Assembly (NCBI RefSeq): GCF_002160145.1
Contig: NZ_NFKA01000018.1
Span: 1-64,000 of the forward strand
Length of the DNA: 64,000 bases
From: Gemmiger sp. An194
GTDB lineage: Bacteria; Bacillota; Clostridia; Oscillospirales; Ruminococcaceae
Direction of reading: 5' to 3'
The position numbers were made by a program, and so were the translations under genes. Of this stretch, positions 42,901 to 49,001 are shown in pieces (the stretch's first letter is position 1; every line of letters begins with the position of its first letter). The notes beneath the pieces are model-generated. The model was not told where the DNA came from. It ran no database searches and saw only the letters and a list, made by a program, of their open reading frames with translations.

Positions 42901-44273
42901 GCCAGCCGGTGGATTATGGCGAAGCCGGGAAGCCCTGGCATGATACCGTACCCTACAAGGCAAATACCGCTGCCACGGAAGGCTGCTGGCTGAAACTGGA
43001 CGGTCTGAAGGGCGCGGATACCCTCACCACCGACTACGGCAAGAGCAATTTCTCCATTCTCGGCGCTCCCGGTCTGATCGTTGACGAAACAACACCAGTC
43101 GGCGTGTACAAGCTGACCTACACCGGCCTGACGGAAGCCAACTACTCGGTTTTGAGCAACTACATTGTTGCGGTACTGGATGGCACCCAAGAGGTATACG
43201 CCCGTGAAATCCGCCTCACGGTGGAGGATTCTGACCGGTATGTAGAGGACGAAAGTCTCCCCGAAACCCATGTGACCTTCGATTTGCTGGAGGATGACGG
43301 AGAAACCTATGCCGCACTGGGTTCCAATGCGGATGTTCTCTACAAGGATATGCCGTTGAAGAACGGCGACACCGTACAGAGCGTGGTGCTGGTCAAGGAA
43401 AAAGGCAGCGAAAACACCATCAGCCTGGCCGATGGCACCGGCAGCACGCTGGTAGCTGAGATCGAGGAAAACGGCACAAAGAAAACACAGTACACAAATG
43501 ACAGCATCCCTCTGGTAACCGATTGGTTTGCAGGCTGTCCAGCCAAATATCTTGACCTGGAGCATGACCAGAGCATCTACCCCTGCGAATGGTGTGAGCA
43601 GTATCACGGCTTCGAGCTGGGCACTGACCACTGGAAGGTAACCGGCTATGCCGCTACCGTAAACCAGGATGCCAGCCAGAACGCAACGCTGACTGTGACT
43701 ACTGTAGAAAATCCTCTGGGTGAACAGGTACAGAATTACAGCCTGCGCTATGTGGCGGGCAGTATCACCGTCCACCCGGAACTGCGATTCCAATTGCGTG
43801 CCACAGTGCCGCTGTATGTCTGCATGTATGGCTACGCCGGTGACGGTGAGGTGGTGGAGCCGACCAATTACGGCATCACCAACTACTCCAACGGCAAAAT
43901 CCAGATCACCGATATTGATGTTTCCAACAACGGCTGGAGCATCGTAGACAAACTGCAATCCGAGCTGAAGCGCGGTGAACTATCCATAAAGTTGGATGAC
44001 ACCCAGCTGGTTATGGGGCACAATACACCCCGCACTCCCTGGATCATTGATCCGGGCCGGGATGCCGACGGCAACGAAGTCGGCACGGTACTGCCGCTTC
44101 CCCTGCTCTGTAACATGGCAGGTGGTAACGTCAATGACCGGCAGGAAGCGTTCCTTACCCGCGTGACCTACACCATTGCAGAATATGGCGTGACCATTCC
44201 CGGTGAAACCGATGTGGAGATTGGGGATGTGATCGACGGTCAGCCCACCACTCCAGTGATCGGGCAGAAGTAA
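36978..44273 (+). CDS. Giant secreted surface protein, 2431 residues
   Basis: A signal peptide (1 to about 36, LAVAMLLSTLAPTFGPVVYA) is followed by a Pro/Ser/Glu/Thr-rich stalk (about 45-160). Then come a long region rich in Tyr, Trp and Asn with beta-sandwich character, and repeated Ig-like blocks with YQWQKM and IQWQYKTP patterns. Near 900-950 CEICAANQGG and adjacent cysteines may form a disulfide knot. The last 200 residues share blocks (ATVPLYVCMYGY, LKRGELSIKL, MAGGNVND) with the next gene product. There is no LPxTG signal or C-terminal membrane segment, so how it is held at the surface is unclear. GGAGG lies 5 nt before ATG 36978. Such a large adhesin slot is typical of clostridial ICEs. 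Confidence 0.82.
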   Translation: MQHKRTIIQRIATGVLAVAMLLSTLAPTFGPVVYADDVSSIVTDGGGISTGTPEATSAPEPSAIPEPSAAPEESSAPTASPETSAAPEGTPAPTAAPEESEKPEVSATPEESAVPEGSPTPESSATPEPSSTPTATPETSATPEPSATPEPTATPAPLELIAPENDLLEASVGDELTLTVELNREDVEVAYQWQKMYTGKPEAFDTALADYAEDEPTWYSWPLEDKSEAEALAENPDATWQGMELYFAIVAALDKIEADSSNVRIAWKTPNYALDGFVITAEAREDGIVLYADKDEERHIGTLQDGEWTFGDAVEASQPEPATWQDIDGATASTYNLTVTEEDYDTSYRCVVTILDDEYKEFCAKLLEEQGITLTEEEKAEEQVLYSTTMKIAAPAMDEVDFGIAPLAASAAGNPKLSSDAQWITGLTNGYEYITKDTYDRVTGWLNEGKITQKQANRYWTYLGPNGFSDRIAANVLDSNGFPIGGEDNTRIYSGFDLTDGDKLEVLSEWYGKTVYFRPVENGQKWTSTGTAIDIPAYTNLTIDDDGHYVESASGTKYKKAITMLNAFVPDTGSIYKGYLGAVSSNGWLSNSTDENIHIQIYTVNCENFNRDPARYLVDAEGNYRMDSFAWGVCTDQEPDISGKAYWELKNYIAQGYGMMVGHDTLYAYAGAYYDAFGTDLDESSIDPNDTTTRYYALNSWVPNTGHWYMNELMGANGGNVNSGSVLASDAPSLILSTGGSHGQYGKNIQYGTEELHILQTGWDAATAAANVKYRTPTNFPYSFSVGQTFSAAWTHTNQQAAFGTIWVDYSGTNKGAAEYGYYEDPYTWTIGGKTGTNNFYLSGISNFLMNQIGHLPTNSATAGESRLFANSVMYISQRKQCEICAANQGGQENSHFVRRISSANADEVLTALQNGGSYWYPLDGCYMLVEDITLPANWTPIKNFTGHWNADVYKVDLNGAASVFDTSGSDWNLGTDKSKGIETVFDKNMNRTTGVARVVGDLNDLFGTSTSYAGYTVRVLGSDNPKYMKSGEQYTCSVNSDNKYVISNLPCVYDGTNGVLTARVYDINGNEVTKYGKIVVRVSTAYWETTETIPLKLLDFSALGPGDQTIWVGQSASFVATVLTDQPEYCSDPSNIQWQYKTPRGQWINVGTGLEYEVNHRGYVDTGDVTTSGVQSELIVKNAPLSLDGTLFRICYKTPKGERETTSGKLAVKKPEIKIGITGDQTVWVRPKASNNRDITDALPADQWPGTYGIKYPANLGSQNNGKNQAVYTSTVDFLPALDSRSVPIIQWVYRPDNQTSEATLATSQWNGSSWQTTIDQGALTAIRKHAPNLSIDIRLSNPKATENGWQQITSTMTITNANTKMDIGNTRYFFRAIAQNSYGQGASAYEGKVTSADAALIVDYTISLDPKDGVSTGGLPATWRFPNLEISAPNGLRTVVLSFYQPGHNTGNTIQISGWPHGITGYFVSNDYVIFRTGNGNLLGKEYWEDFLRNYISFKTYDGKDADPKDISWYISEEDNADSFKLRLYDGSANGWTYSGSNWMPRDEYNGTPSTSDWSDGMSGYNESNRYPGLSGGSTLTGTVISGTQYRGRYYAGSISGDYYHFHGFNATLSRGFDATAYNKLYLRADIQSSHPTGSIKGSITLGGMELVPEKSSKDGISYAGIVDIAALTGWQELRLNTNSVTAYILQKSDGGSINTDHINRTDTITLNVYEAWLTSRDFQRTNRSDIQYSELDINKNVTENKPEITVLLTPDPEKVYDGTPSKAVFTVLGGDPAWVRSHATIRYTNASGIELSRGPVDVDSGCIDASTYTARVELDAAVFDQYTVHGLNDGTGVRTIFKITPRPLTVHSLYLEDATRPRNIKAYDATTNATIGDILIDNIVAGDAVWVDKKTYAGTYGKAEAGETLDGNGHTLPNRFLRLEENAITRTDPISLVNDPNGNYYIAQEIYSGAIYRASLTAQVSSSRTMYGQPVDYGEAGKPWHDTVPYKANTAATEGCWLKLDGLKGADTLTTDYGKSNFSILGAPGLIVDETTPVGVYKLTYTGLTEANYSVLSNYIVAVLDGTQEVYAREIRLTVEDSDRYVEDESLPETHVTFDLLEDDGETYAALGSNADVLYKDMPLKNGDTVQSVVLVKEKGSENTISLADGTGSTLVAEIEENGTKKTQYTNDSIPLVTDWFAGCPAKYLDLEHDQSIYPCEWCEQYHGFELGTDHWKVTGYAATVNQDASQNATLTVTTVENPLGEQVQNYSLRYVAGSITVHPELRFQLRATVPLYVCMYGYAGDGEVVEPTNYGITNYSNGKIQITDIDVSNNGWSIVDKLQSELKRGELSIKLDDTQLVMGHNTPRTPWIIDPGRDADGNEVGTVLPLPLLCNMAGGNVNDRQEAFLTRVTYTIAEYGVTIPGETDVEIGDVIDGQPTTPVIGQK
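37130..37450 (+). repeat. Pro/Ser/Glu/Thr-rich coding repeat
   Basis: About 320 nt of degenerate short repeats encode runs such as TPEPSATPEP, SAAPEESSAP and ATPETSATPEP. The units vary between 9 and 15 nt and give a stalk that may be glycosylated or protease-resistant. Length variation by slippage is likely. Confidence 0.8.
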
Positions 44274-44294
44274 TTCCAGCTATACTTTCATCGC

Positions 44295-44321
44295 TCCCCC
44301 TGATTTTCAGGGGGATTTTTT
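44295..44321 (+). terminator. Terminator of the giant surface protein gene
   Basis: TCCCCCTGA and TCAGGGGGA form a 9-bp stem with a 3-4 nt loop, followed by T6. Confidence 0.85.
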
Positions 44322-44403
44322 ATTGTTCAGCCTTTTTCGGCTGTAACCCTGATGTAACGCAATTGGCGTTATTAAAATAAAAATATTTAAGGAGCGAATC
44401 ACA

Positions 44404-45954
44404 ATGAACAAGAACACCAACACCTGGAAAAAAGCCCTGAGCGGTATCTGTGCCCTGACTATGGTCTTCGGTATCGCCGCCTCCCCGGCCTATGCCATGG
44501 AGGACATGACAGAGCCGAACATGAGCATCACCAATCATCCCAACAGCATGATCCCCACCAAACTGGTCACGCCGGTGGGCAATAAAGCGTTCTACAAAGT
44601 GCAGGACGGCAAGGTGATCTACGCTGACCGAGATGACGGCACCGGCTGGCAGGCCGTTCCGAGCGCCTACATCAAAGGCAGCGAGTACAATGTGGGCAAC
44701 GTGGACTACGGCGCTTACTTTGTAGGTGCGGATGAAGTGGTGTTCGTTCCCCTGAGCGATTGCCGCGCTGAGGATGACGGAACCTACACCTATCACCACG
44801 GCACCAAGGATGGCGCTACCGTATCGGAAGATGTGGACACCGCCACCAATGCTGATCCCAGCATGGGCACCAATTTCTATGTGAACATCGAGAACGGTCT
44901 CGACCCCGACGGCAGCACCAGCGAGGAAGTAGTTTCCGGCAAAACCGACGATGGCCGTGTGGAATACGAAGTGACCATCGCCACCAAGGCAACCTATCAG
45001 CTGAAAGCAACTGTCCCCATGTATGTCTGCATGTACGGCTACCGGGGCACCGGTAACATCATTGCTCCCGACTCTGATGCCTATCAGTTGAAAAATTACT
45101 CCACCAGCAATTCCGGTGCTAGCGCCACCATCGTGGACATCACCAAAGTAACCCATTACGCGAAAATTTACGACGAGAACCACAGCGATGATACCCTGTT
45201 CTCCATCAGCTACGACAGCCGGGAAAAGAAGTACACCTACTGGTACTCCAACCCCGCTTTCATGTCGGACGGCAAAACCCCCAATCCCGACTGGCAGGAG
45301 CCGGAAAACTATCTGGTGCTGACCGACAAAAACATCAACGCCAGCGGTCAGTGCTATGTGATCTTCATTGATGGCAAGTGGGACTTCAAGGTTGCCGGTG
45401 TTCTGGAGGGTGATGCGCTGAAGGAAACCGTAACCGCGATTGATCCCAACCATCCCCTGAGCAGTGATCTGGTGTATGGCGAATGGAACTTCGGTACTGA
45501 TTTTGTTGTGGGTGCTTCTCAGGAAGGCGGCAAGGACACCGGTCTGGCCCTGAAGGTCAGCGAACTTCAGGCTGAGCCTGCAACCTGGCGTTTGGTTGAT
45601 ACCAGCACCAAAGCTGCCGACATGAAGCGTGGCGAACTGGCCATGAGCCTGGCTCCCGAAACCGCTATCTCCAACGCATCTGCCATTGATCTGTCCACCG
45701 CCAGTGCCCCCATCGACATCACTGAGCGCGGTTGGTTTCTGGCTGCTCCCCAGCTGGGCGAGGATGGCACTGTAAGTGATGAGGAAGCAACCACTCTGGG
45801 CGTTACCGCGAAAGCCCAGATGGCCGGCGGCAATGTCAACGATTCCGGCTGCACCAGCGTGGTCAAAGTGACCTACACCATGACCCCCGCTTTTGGTATT
45901 GCGGACGGCGAAACCAATACGGTCACGGGCGATGGCGTAACCAGCAACCGATAA
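44404..45954 (+). CDS. Secreted protein sharing modules with the giant surface protein
   Basis: A 516-residue protein with a signal peptide (cleavage near AYA-MED, about 31). A stretch at about 141-160 (DVDTATNADPSMGTNFYV) resembles residues 44-60 of the 109-residue protein at 46567. The block ATVPMYVCMYGYRGTG and the end block LKRGELAMSL ... MAGGNVND ... KVTYTM match the C-terminus of the 2431-residue protein. No sorting signal or membrane anchor is present. I do not recognise a catalytic domain. Its abundance-type codon use and position between the giant protein and the sortase suggest a structural subunit of a surface assembly (inference). Confidence 0.8.
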   Translation: MNKNTNTWKKALSGICALTMVFGIAASPAYAMEDMTEPNMSITNHPNSMIPTKLVTPVGNKAFYKVQDGKVIYADRDDGTGWQAVPSAYIKGSEYNVGNVDYGAYFVGADEVVFVPLSDCRAEDDGTYTYHHGTKDGATVSEDVDTATNADPSMGTNFYVNIENGLDPDGSTSEEVVSGKTDDGRVEYEVTIATKATYQLKATVPMYVCMYGYRGTGNIIAPDSDAYQLKNYSTSNSGASATIVDITKVTHYAKIYDENHSDDTLFSISYDSREKKYTYWYSNPAFMSDGKTPNPDWQEPENYLVLTDKNINASGQCYVIFIDGKWDFKVAGVLEGDALKETVTAIDPNHPLSSDLVYGEWNFGTDFVVGASQEGGKDTGLALKVSELQAEPATWRLVDTSTKAADMKRGELAMSLAPETAISNASAIDLSTASAPIDITERGWFLAAPQLGEDGTVSDEEATTLGVTAKAQMAGGNVNDSGCTSVVKVTYTMTPAFGIADGETNTVTGDGVTSNR

Positions 45955-45963
45955 GATCTGATG

Positions 45964-46001
45964 ACTCTTCCGGCAGAAATCTGCCGGAAGAGTTCTTTTT
46001 T
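45964..46001 (+). terminator. Terminator/attenuator after the 516-residue protein gene
   Basis: ACTCTTCCGGCAG and CTGCCGGAAGAGT form a 13-bp stem with an AAAT loop, followed by TCTTTTTT. It would make the upstream secreted protein more abundant than the sortase genes beyond it. Confidence 0.85.
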
Positions 46002-46014
46002 GTGTGAGGTATGT

Positions 46015-46554
46015 ATGAAAAACACTGAAACGCGCGCCAAAGCATCCAACAAACGCATTCTGGTGCTTCTGCCCCTGATCATTGTGCTGCTGCTTGGCTG
46101 TATTGTCTGGATCAAAATGAATCCTCAGATTTTTCATTCTGATGTGCGGCAGCTGGAAAATCAGATTAAAGCAGAATTGGGGCAGTTGGAGGACAAAAGC
46201 AATGATGAGATCCAAGCTGCACTCAACGAGGTCGTCACAGAAGGCAGTCTGAGCATTTCGATTAACGCAAATCCAGTATTCCCCACTGGCGATTCGAACG
46301 GCAGTCTTAAGATCGAGAACGGGCCGCAGAACTTATACGCACAGCAGGTTATCATCACGCTGGATGACACCGGCGAGGAAATTTACGATTCCGGCTATAT
46401 GCCAGTGAACAGCCACATTCAGCAAGACAAACTGGAGATTGATCTTGCTCCGGGCGATTATGCAGCCACCGCTGTTTTTACCGCTTTTGATGTAGACTCT
46501 AACATCACGGTTGGACAGGCCGTAGCACAACTGAAAATTACTGTTTTAAATTAA
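46015..46554 (+). CDS. Membrane-anchored extracytoplasmic protein, 179 residues
   Basis: A basic N-terminus (MKNTETRAKASNKR) and one membrane segment (about 15-33, ILVLLPLIIVLLLGCIVWI) anchor it with the C-terminal 145 residues outside. That part has a short coiled coil (about 45-75) and a beta-sandwich with YAQQVIITLDDTGEEIYDSGYMPV, a pattern seen in small pilus-associated proteins. I do not recognise a named family. Weak GAGG precedes ATG 46015; the open frame upstream covers the terminator and is not used. It lies in the sortase operon. Confidence 0.72.
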   Translation: MKNTETRAKASNKRILVLLPLIIVLLLGCIVWIKMNPQIFHSDVRQLENQIKAELGQLEDKSNDEIQAALNEVVTEGSLSISINANPVFPTGDSNGSLKIENGPQNLYAQQVIITLDDTGEEIYDSGYMPVNSHIQQDKLEIDLAPGDYAATAVFTAFDVDSNITVGQAVAQLKITVLN

Positions 46555-46566
46555 GGAGGGATTTCG

Positions 46567-46896
46567 TTGAAGCTCAAAACTTATCTTGCCGGTCTGCTTG
46601 CAACGCTTGCAGCCTGCACTTTATTCACGTTTCCGGTCTGGGCTGCGGAAGATCTCCCGGTGGAACAAGCCAGTGAAAGGGGCGCAACAATTTCCAGTGA
46701 AGTCGATATCGCTTCCAATCATTCTCCCAAAATGGGCACCCAATATTTCATGTACATTCCTCCTGATCCGGTATATGAAATGCCGAAGATGGGCGATGAG
46801 AGTATTGGACAGCGGCAGTTGATTTTCATTGCATTGGGTACCGGATTCGGTTATCTGGGCGTTCACTTTTACGCTCAAAAGCGACACCATGAATAG
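46567..46896 (+). CDS. Small secreted protein with LPxTG-like variant sorting signal
   Basis: A 109-residue protein starting at TTG 46567 (AAGGAGGG 5 nt upstream). It has a signal peptide (1 to about 27), a short mature part, and a C-terminal arrangement of MPKMGDES (72-79), a hydrophobic segment (84-99) and a basic tail (QKRHHE). This has the order of a sortase signal (LPKTGDE, membrane span, positive tail) with Met in place of both Leu and Thr. A class B sortase gene overlaps its end by 8 nt. The mature part (EVDIASNHSPKMGTQY) resembles a block in the 516-residue protein. Confidence 0.75.
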   Translation: MKLKTYLAGLLATLAACTLFTFPVWAAEDLPVEQASERGATISSEVDIASNHSPKMGTQYFMYIPPDPVYEMPKMGDESIGQRQLIFIALGTGFGYLGVHFYAQKRHHE

Positions 46897-47593
46897 AGCA
46901 TTATTTTTGATTCGAATCATCCTGATGTGCTGCTGCCTTTGTGCCAGTATCCTGATTTGTTCAAACTCCTATCGCACTTGGAAAACAGTAAATACCGCCA
47001 ATACTTTGGTTTCCATTTATGAGAGTAACGCCGATTCTGAATTCTGGGACTGGTCCCATGGTCTGCTCGACATAAACCCGGACTATGTCGGCTGGCTTAC
47101 AATTCCGGGCACAACGGTGGACGGGCCAGTAGTTCAGGGAAACGATAATACAGAATATCTTCGCACGGATTTCTTTGGCGAACCGGCCAGTTCCGGAACG
47201 CTCTTTATCGACGAAAATGCGGATATGAACACAAGTGGAAACTTTATTGTTTACGGTCACCTGATGCGTGACGGTACAATGTTCGCCGATCTGGCCCAGT
47301 ACAAAAGCAAGGAGCTTTTTGAAACAAATTCTTTGGTGCGCTGGGAAACACGCACAGGCATTCGCTATTACAAATTGTTTGCAGGTCTGATTGTTTCCGG
47401 AAGCGACTCTCCAATTCGTGCGTGGCTCAATAAGCAGACACCCGAACAGGAAAAGGAGATGCTGAACACAATTGCTCATTCTGCATATTTTTATCAGGAA
47501 GATCTGCTGCGCAGTGGTCCTTATCTATTTCTCATTACCTGTGATTATCAAAAAGAAAACGGGCGTCTGGTTCTTGTGGCCAGCGCTCTGTAA
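46889..47593 (+). CDS. srtB: Class B sortase
   Basis: A 234-residue membrane-anchored transpeptidase. An N-terminal membrane segment (about 5-24) is followed by the SrtB domain with DYVGWLTIPGTTVDGPVVQG and SSGTLFIDENAD. The catalytic residues are His 124 (YGHLM), Cys 218 (LITCDY) and Arg 226 (GRLVLV). Class B sortases link haem-uptake or pilus proteins to the wall. ATG 46889 overlaps the stop of the previous gene, so the enzyme and the variant-signal protein are translationally coupled, which supports an enzyme-substrate pair. Confidence 0.93.
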   Translation: MNRALFLIRIILMCCCLCASILICSNSYRTWKTVNTANTLVSIYESNADSEFWDWSHGLLDINPDYVGWLTIPGTTVDGPVVQGNDNTEYLRTDFFGEPASSGTLFIDENADMNTSGNFIVYGHLMRDGTMFADLAQYKSKELFETNSLVRWETRTGIRYYKLFAGLIVSGSDSPIRAWLNKQTPEQEKEMLNTIAHSAYFYQEDLLRSGPYLFLITCDYQKENGRLVLVASAL

Positions 47594-47612
47594 AGGAGTG
47601 TTTTCTATTGGA

Positions 47613-47840
47613 TTGTTAGACTTGCTGGCTTCTCTTCAGGGAGTCTTTATTTCCGATCTCTCACTTCGTTCAGAATGCCGCTGGCAGGCATTATGTGATC
47701 TTGCACAACTGCTAAAGCAACCGGAGCATTCATTGTATTCCCTGGAGGAATGGAGCGAAAGCATTTCCTACCTGATACACAAAAATATCCAGTTCCCCAG
47801 CTATGCGGACCTGGAGAAAACTTTACAACTTTTTCTATAA
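47613..47840 (+). CDS. Small hypothetical protein downstream of sortase, 75 residues
   Basis: A hydrophilic, mostly helical peptide (LRSECRWQALCDLAQLLKQPEHSLYSLEEW). The start is uncertain: AAAGGAG (47592-47598) is followed by in-frame GTG (47598, too close), ATT (47607, ideal spacing) and TTG (47613). I do not recognise it. It is followed by a strong terminator, so it is the last gene of the surface block. Confidence 0.55.
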   Translation: MLDLLASLQGVFISDLSLRSECRWQALCDLAQLLKQPEHSLYSLEEWSESISYLIHKNIQFPSYADLEKTLQLFL

Positions 47841-47850
47841 CAATAAACTT

Positions 47851-47880
47851 GGGGGTTCGTAATGGAACCCCCATTTTTTT
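47851..47880 (+). terminator. Terminator of the sortase operon
   Basis: GGGGGTTC and GAACCCCC form an 8-bp stem with a 6-nt loop, followed by ATTTTTTT. Confidence 0.88.
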
Positions 47881-47890
47881 GAGGTAAACC

Positions 47891-48301
47891 ATGCAACAAA
47901 ACACGAAATCTTCCCCTCGCGTCTGGCTTTATGCGCGGCTTCCCGGTGATGAACTCGGCACACTGAATCAGCTGAATTTTCTGCGCCTGCGCGCTAATCT
48001 TCAAAACTGCACTATCGTCGGTACGAGCATTGATACCCGTCGAGGCTGGCTGCATCGTTCCGGTTACCGTGAAATGATGCGCCATGTAAAAAGCGGAGAT
48101 GTGGATCAGGTTCACATTTGCCGGTTGGGCACGATCAGTCACTCCTCTTCTTTCCTGTACCGTTTTTTCAGATTGCTCTCTCTGCATCATGTAATCGCCT
48201 GTGCTGCTGAAGTCAGTTTGGCTTCCTGTGTCGGGTACTACCGGTTCGCACACAAGGCAGAGCAATACGCTCTCCGAAACGGGCTTTCCCTTCCCTGGTA
48301 G
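47891..48301 (+). CDS. Serine-recombinase N-terminal domain protein, probably inactive
   Basis: A 136-residue protein with the fold pattern of a resolvase catalytic domain: VWLYARLPGDELGTLNQL, then RRGWLHRSGYREMMRHVKSGDVDQVHICRLGTISHS. In active enzymes the first block reads YaRvSt, with the nucleophilic Ser; here the position is Pro (YARLPG). The C-terminal helix and DNA-binding domain are missing. It is thus a remnant or has been taken over as a regulator. The ribosome site GAGG is 7 nt before the ATG. It sits between the sortase block and the hairpin-rich oriT-like region. Confidence 0.65.
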   Translation: MQQNTKSSPRVWLYARLPGDELGTLNQLNFLRLRANLQNCTIVGTSIDTRRGWLHRSGYREMMRHVKSGDVDQVHICRLGTISHSSSFLYRFFRLLSLHHVIACAAEVSLASCVGYYRFAHKAEQYALRNGLSLPW

Positions 48302-48344
48302 CATTCTCTTCTCACGGCCAGCCCCTTCAATTCAGCTGCCTTTT

Positions 48345-48457
48345 CCCGCCCGGCCGCGTACCGCGCTGGGCGGGACGCATTGTGCTGCGCACAATGCGAG
48401 CAAGCACGACAATATGCCGTCATTGGGCATATTATCACTTGTTAGGGTGTTCCCTAA
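48345..48457. other. Hairpin cluster, probable oriT
   Basis: Within 113 nt there are four inverted repeats: CCCGCCC/GGGCGGG (48345-48374), CGCATTGTGC/GCACAATGCG (48376-48398), AATATGCC/GGCATATT (48411-48433) and TTAGGG/CCCTAA (48442-48457). There is no coding frame. Dense short hairpins upstream of mobC and a relaxase gene fit an origin of transfer. The nick site cannot be placed by eye. Confidence 0.5.
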
Positions 48458-48539
48458 AACCCCGTCCCCTTCGTCAGTTCACATGGCCGCCTTTTTGTGG
48501 TAATATAATGAAAAATATTCGAACGGGAGTTGATGATCC

Positions 48540-49001
48540 TTGCTGAAAATTTTCTTTGGAACTATGCCGGAGGCAATTTACAATACATCAATGTACTTTG
48601 ACAATGTATATCTGGACAAGTGGATTACTGATCCGTTCGCCCAAAAAATCATCAAAGCCATTGACAAAGGTGAAGTTCTTAGTGCCAGTGCAATTAAAAG
48701 TAAAGCCTTAGGTGTAATCCCGGTGACAGGCTTATCTGGCGGCGTGAAGACCCTTCTATTGATTCGCAATGAACCTCAAAAAATATTCAACGCATCAACC
48801 TGCGGAGATAACTGTGCCCGCTGGATTTTGGAAATAGCAAAGGAATGCAAACAGGATGTGGTGATTAATCTTTACCACATCATGGATTTCGGTTCTAAAC
48901 CTTTCGAATTGGAAATTTTGAACAATCATAAAATTATCCATAGCATGGAAGAGCTTGTCGAACCCGCAGGATTTTTTATTAAGGAGGGCATGATCACTTG
49001 A
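48540..49001 (+). CDS. DUF4869 family protein
   Basis: A 153-residue protein starting at TTG, matching DUF4869: LKIFFGTMPEAIYNTSMYF at the N-terminus, then a Gly-rich LSGGVKTLLLI and ASTCGDNCARWILEIA. Function is unknown. It is AT-rich and lacks the codon bias of the transfer genes. Its end overlaps the start of the next gene (TTGA), so the two form a unit. A TATAAT at 48504-48509 may be its promoter, without a clear -35. The pair lies between the oriT-like region and mobC, where accessory genes are not expected in the basic transfer module. Confidence 0.75.
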   Translation: MLKIFFGTMPEAIYNTSMYFDNVYLDKWITDPFAQKIIKAIDKGEVLSASAIKSKALGVIPVTGLSGGVKTLLLIRNEPQKIFNASTCGDNCARWILEIAKECKQDVVINLYHIMDFGSKPFELEILNNHKIIHSMEELVEPAGFFIKEGMIT

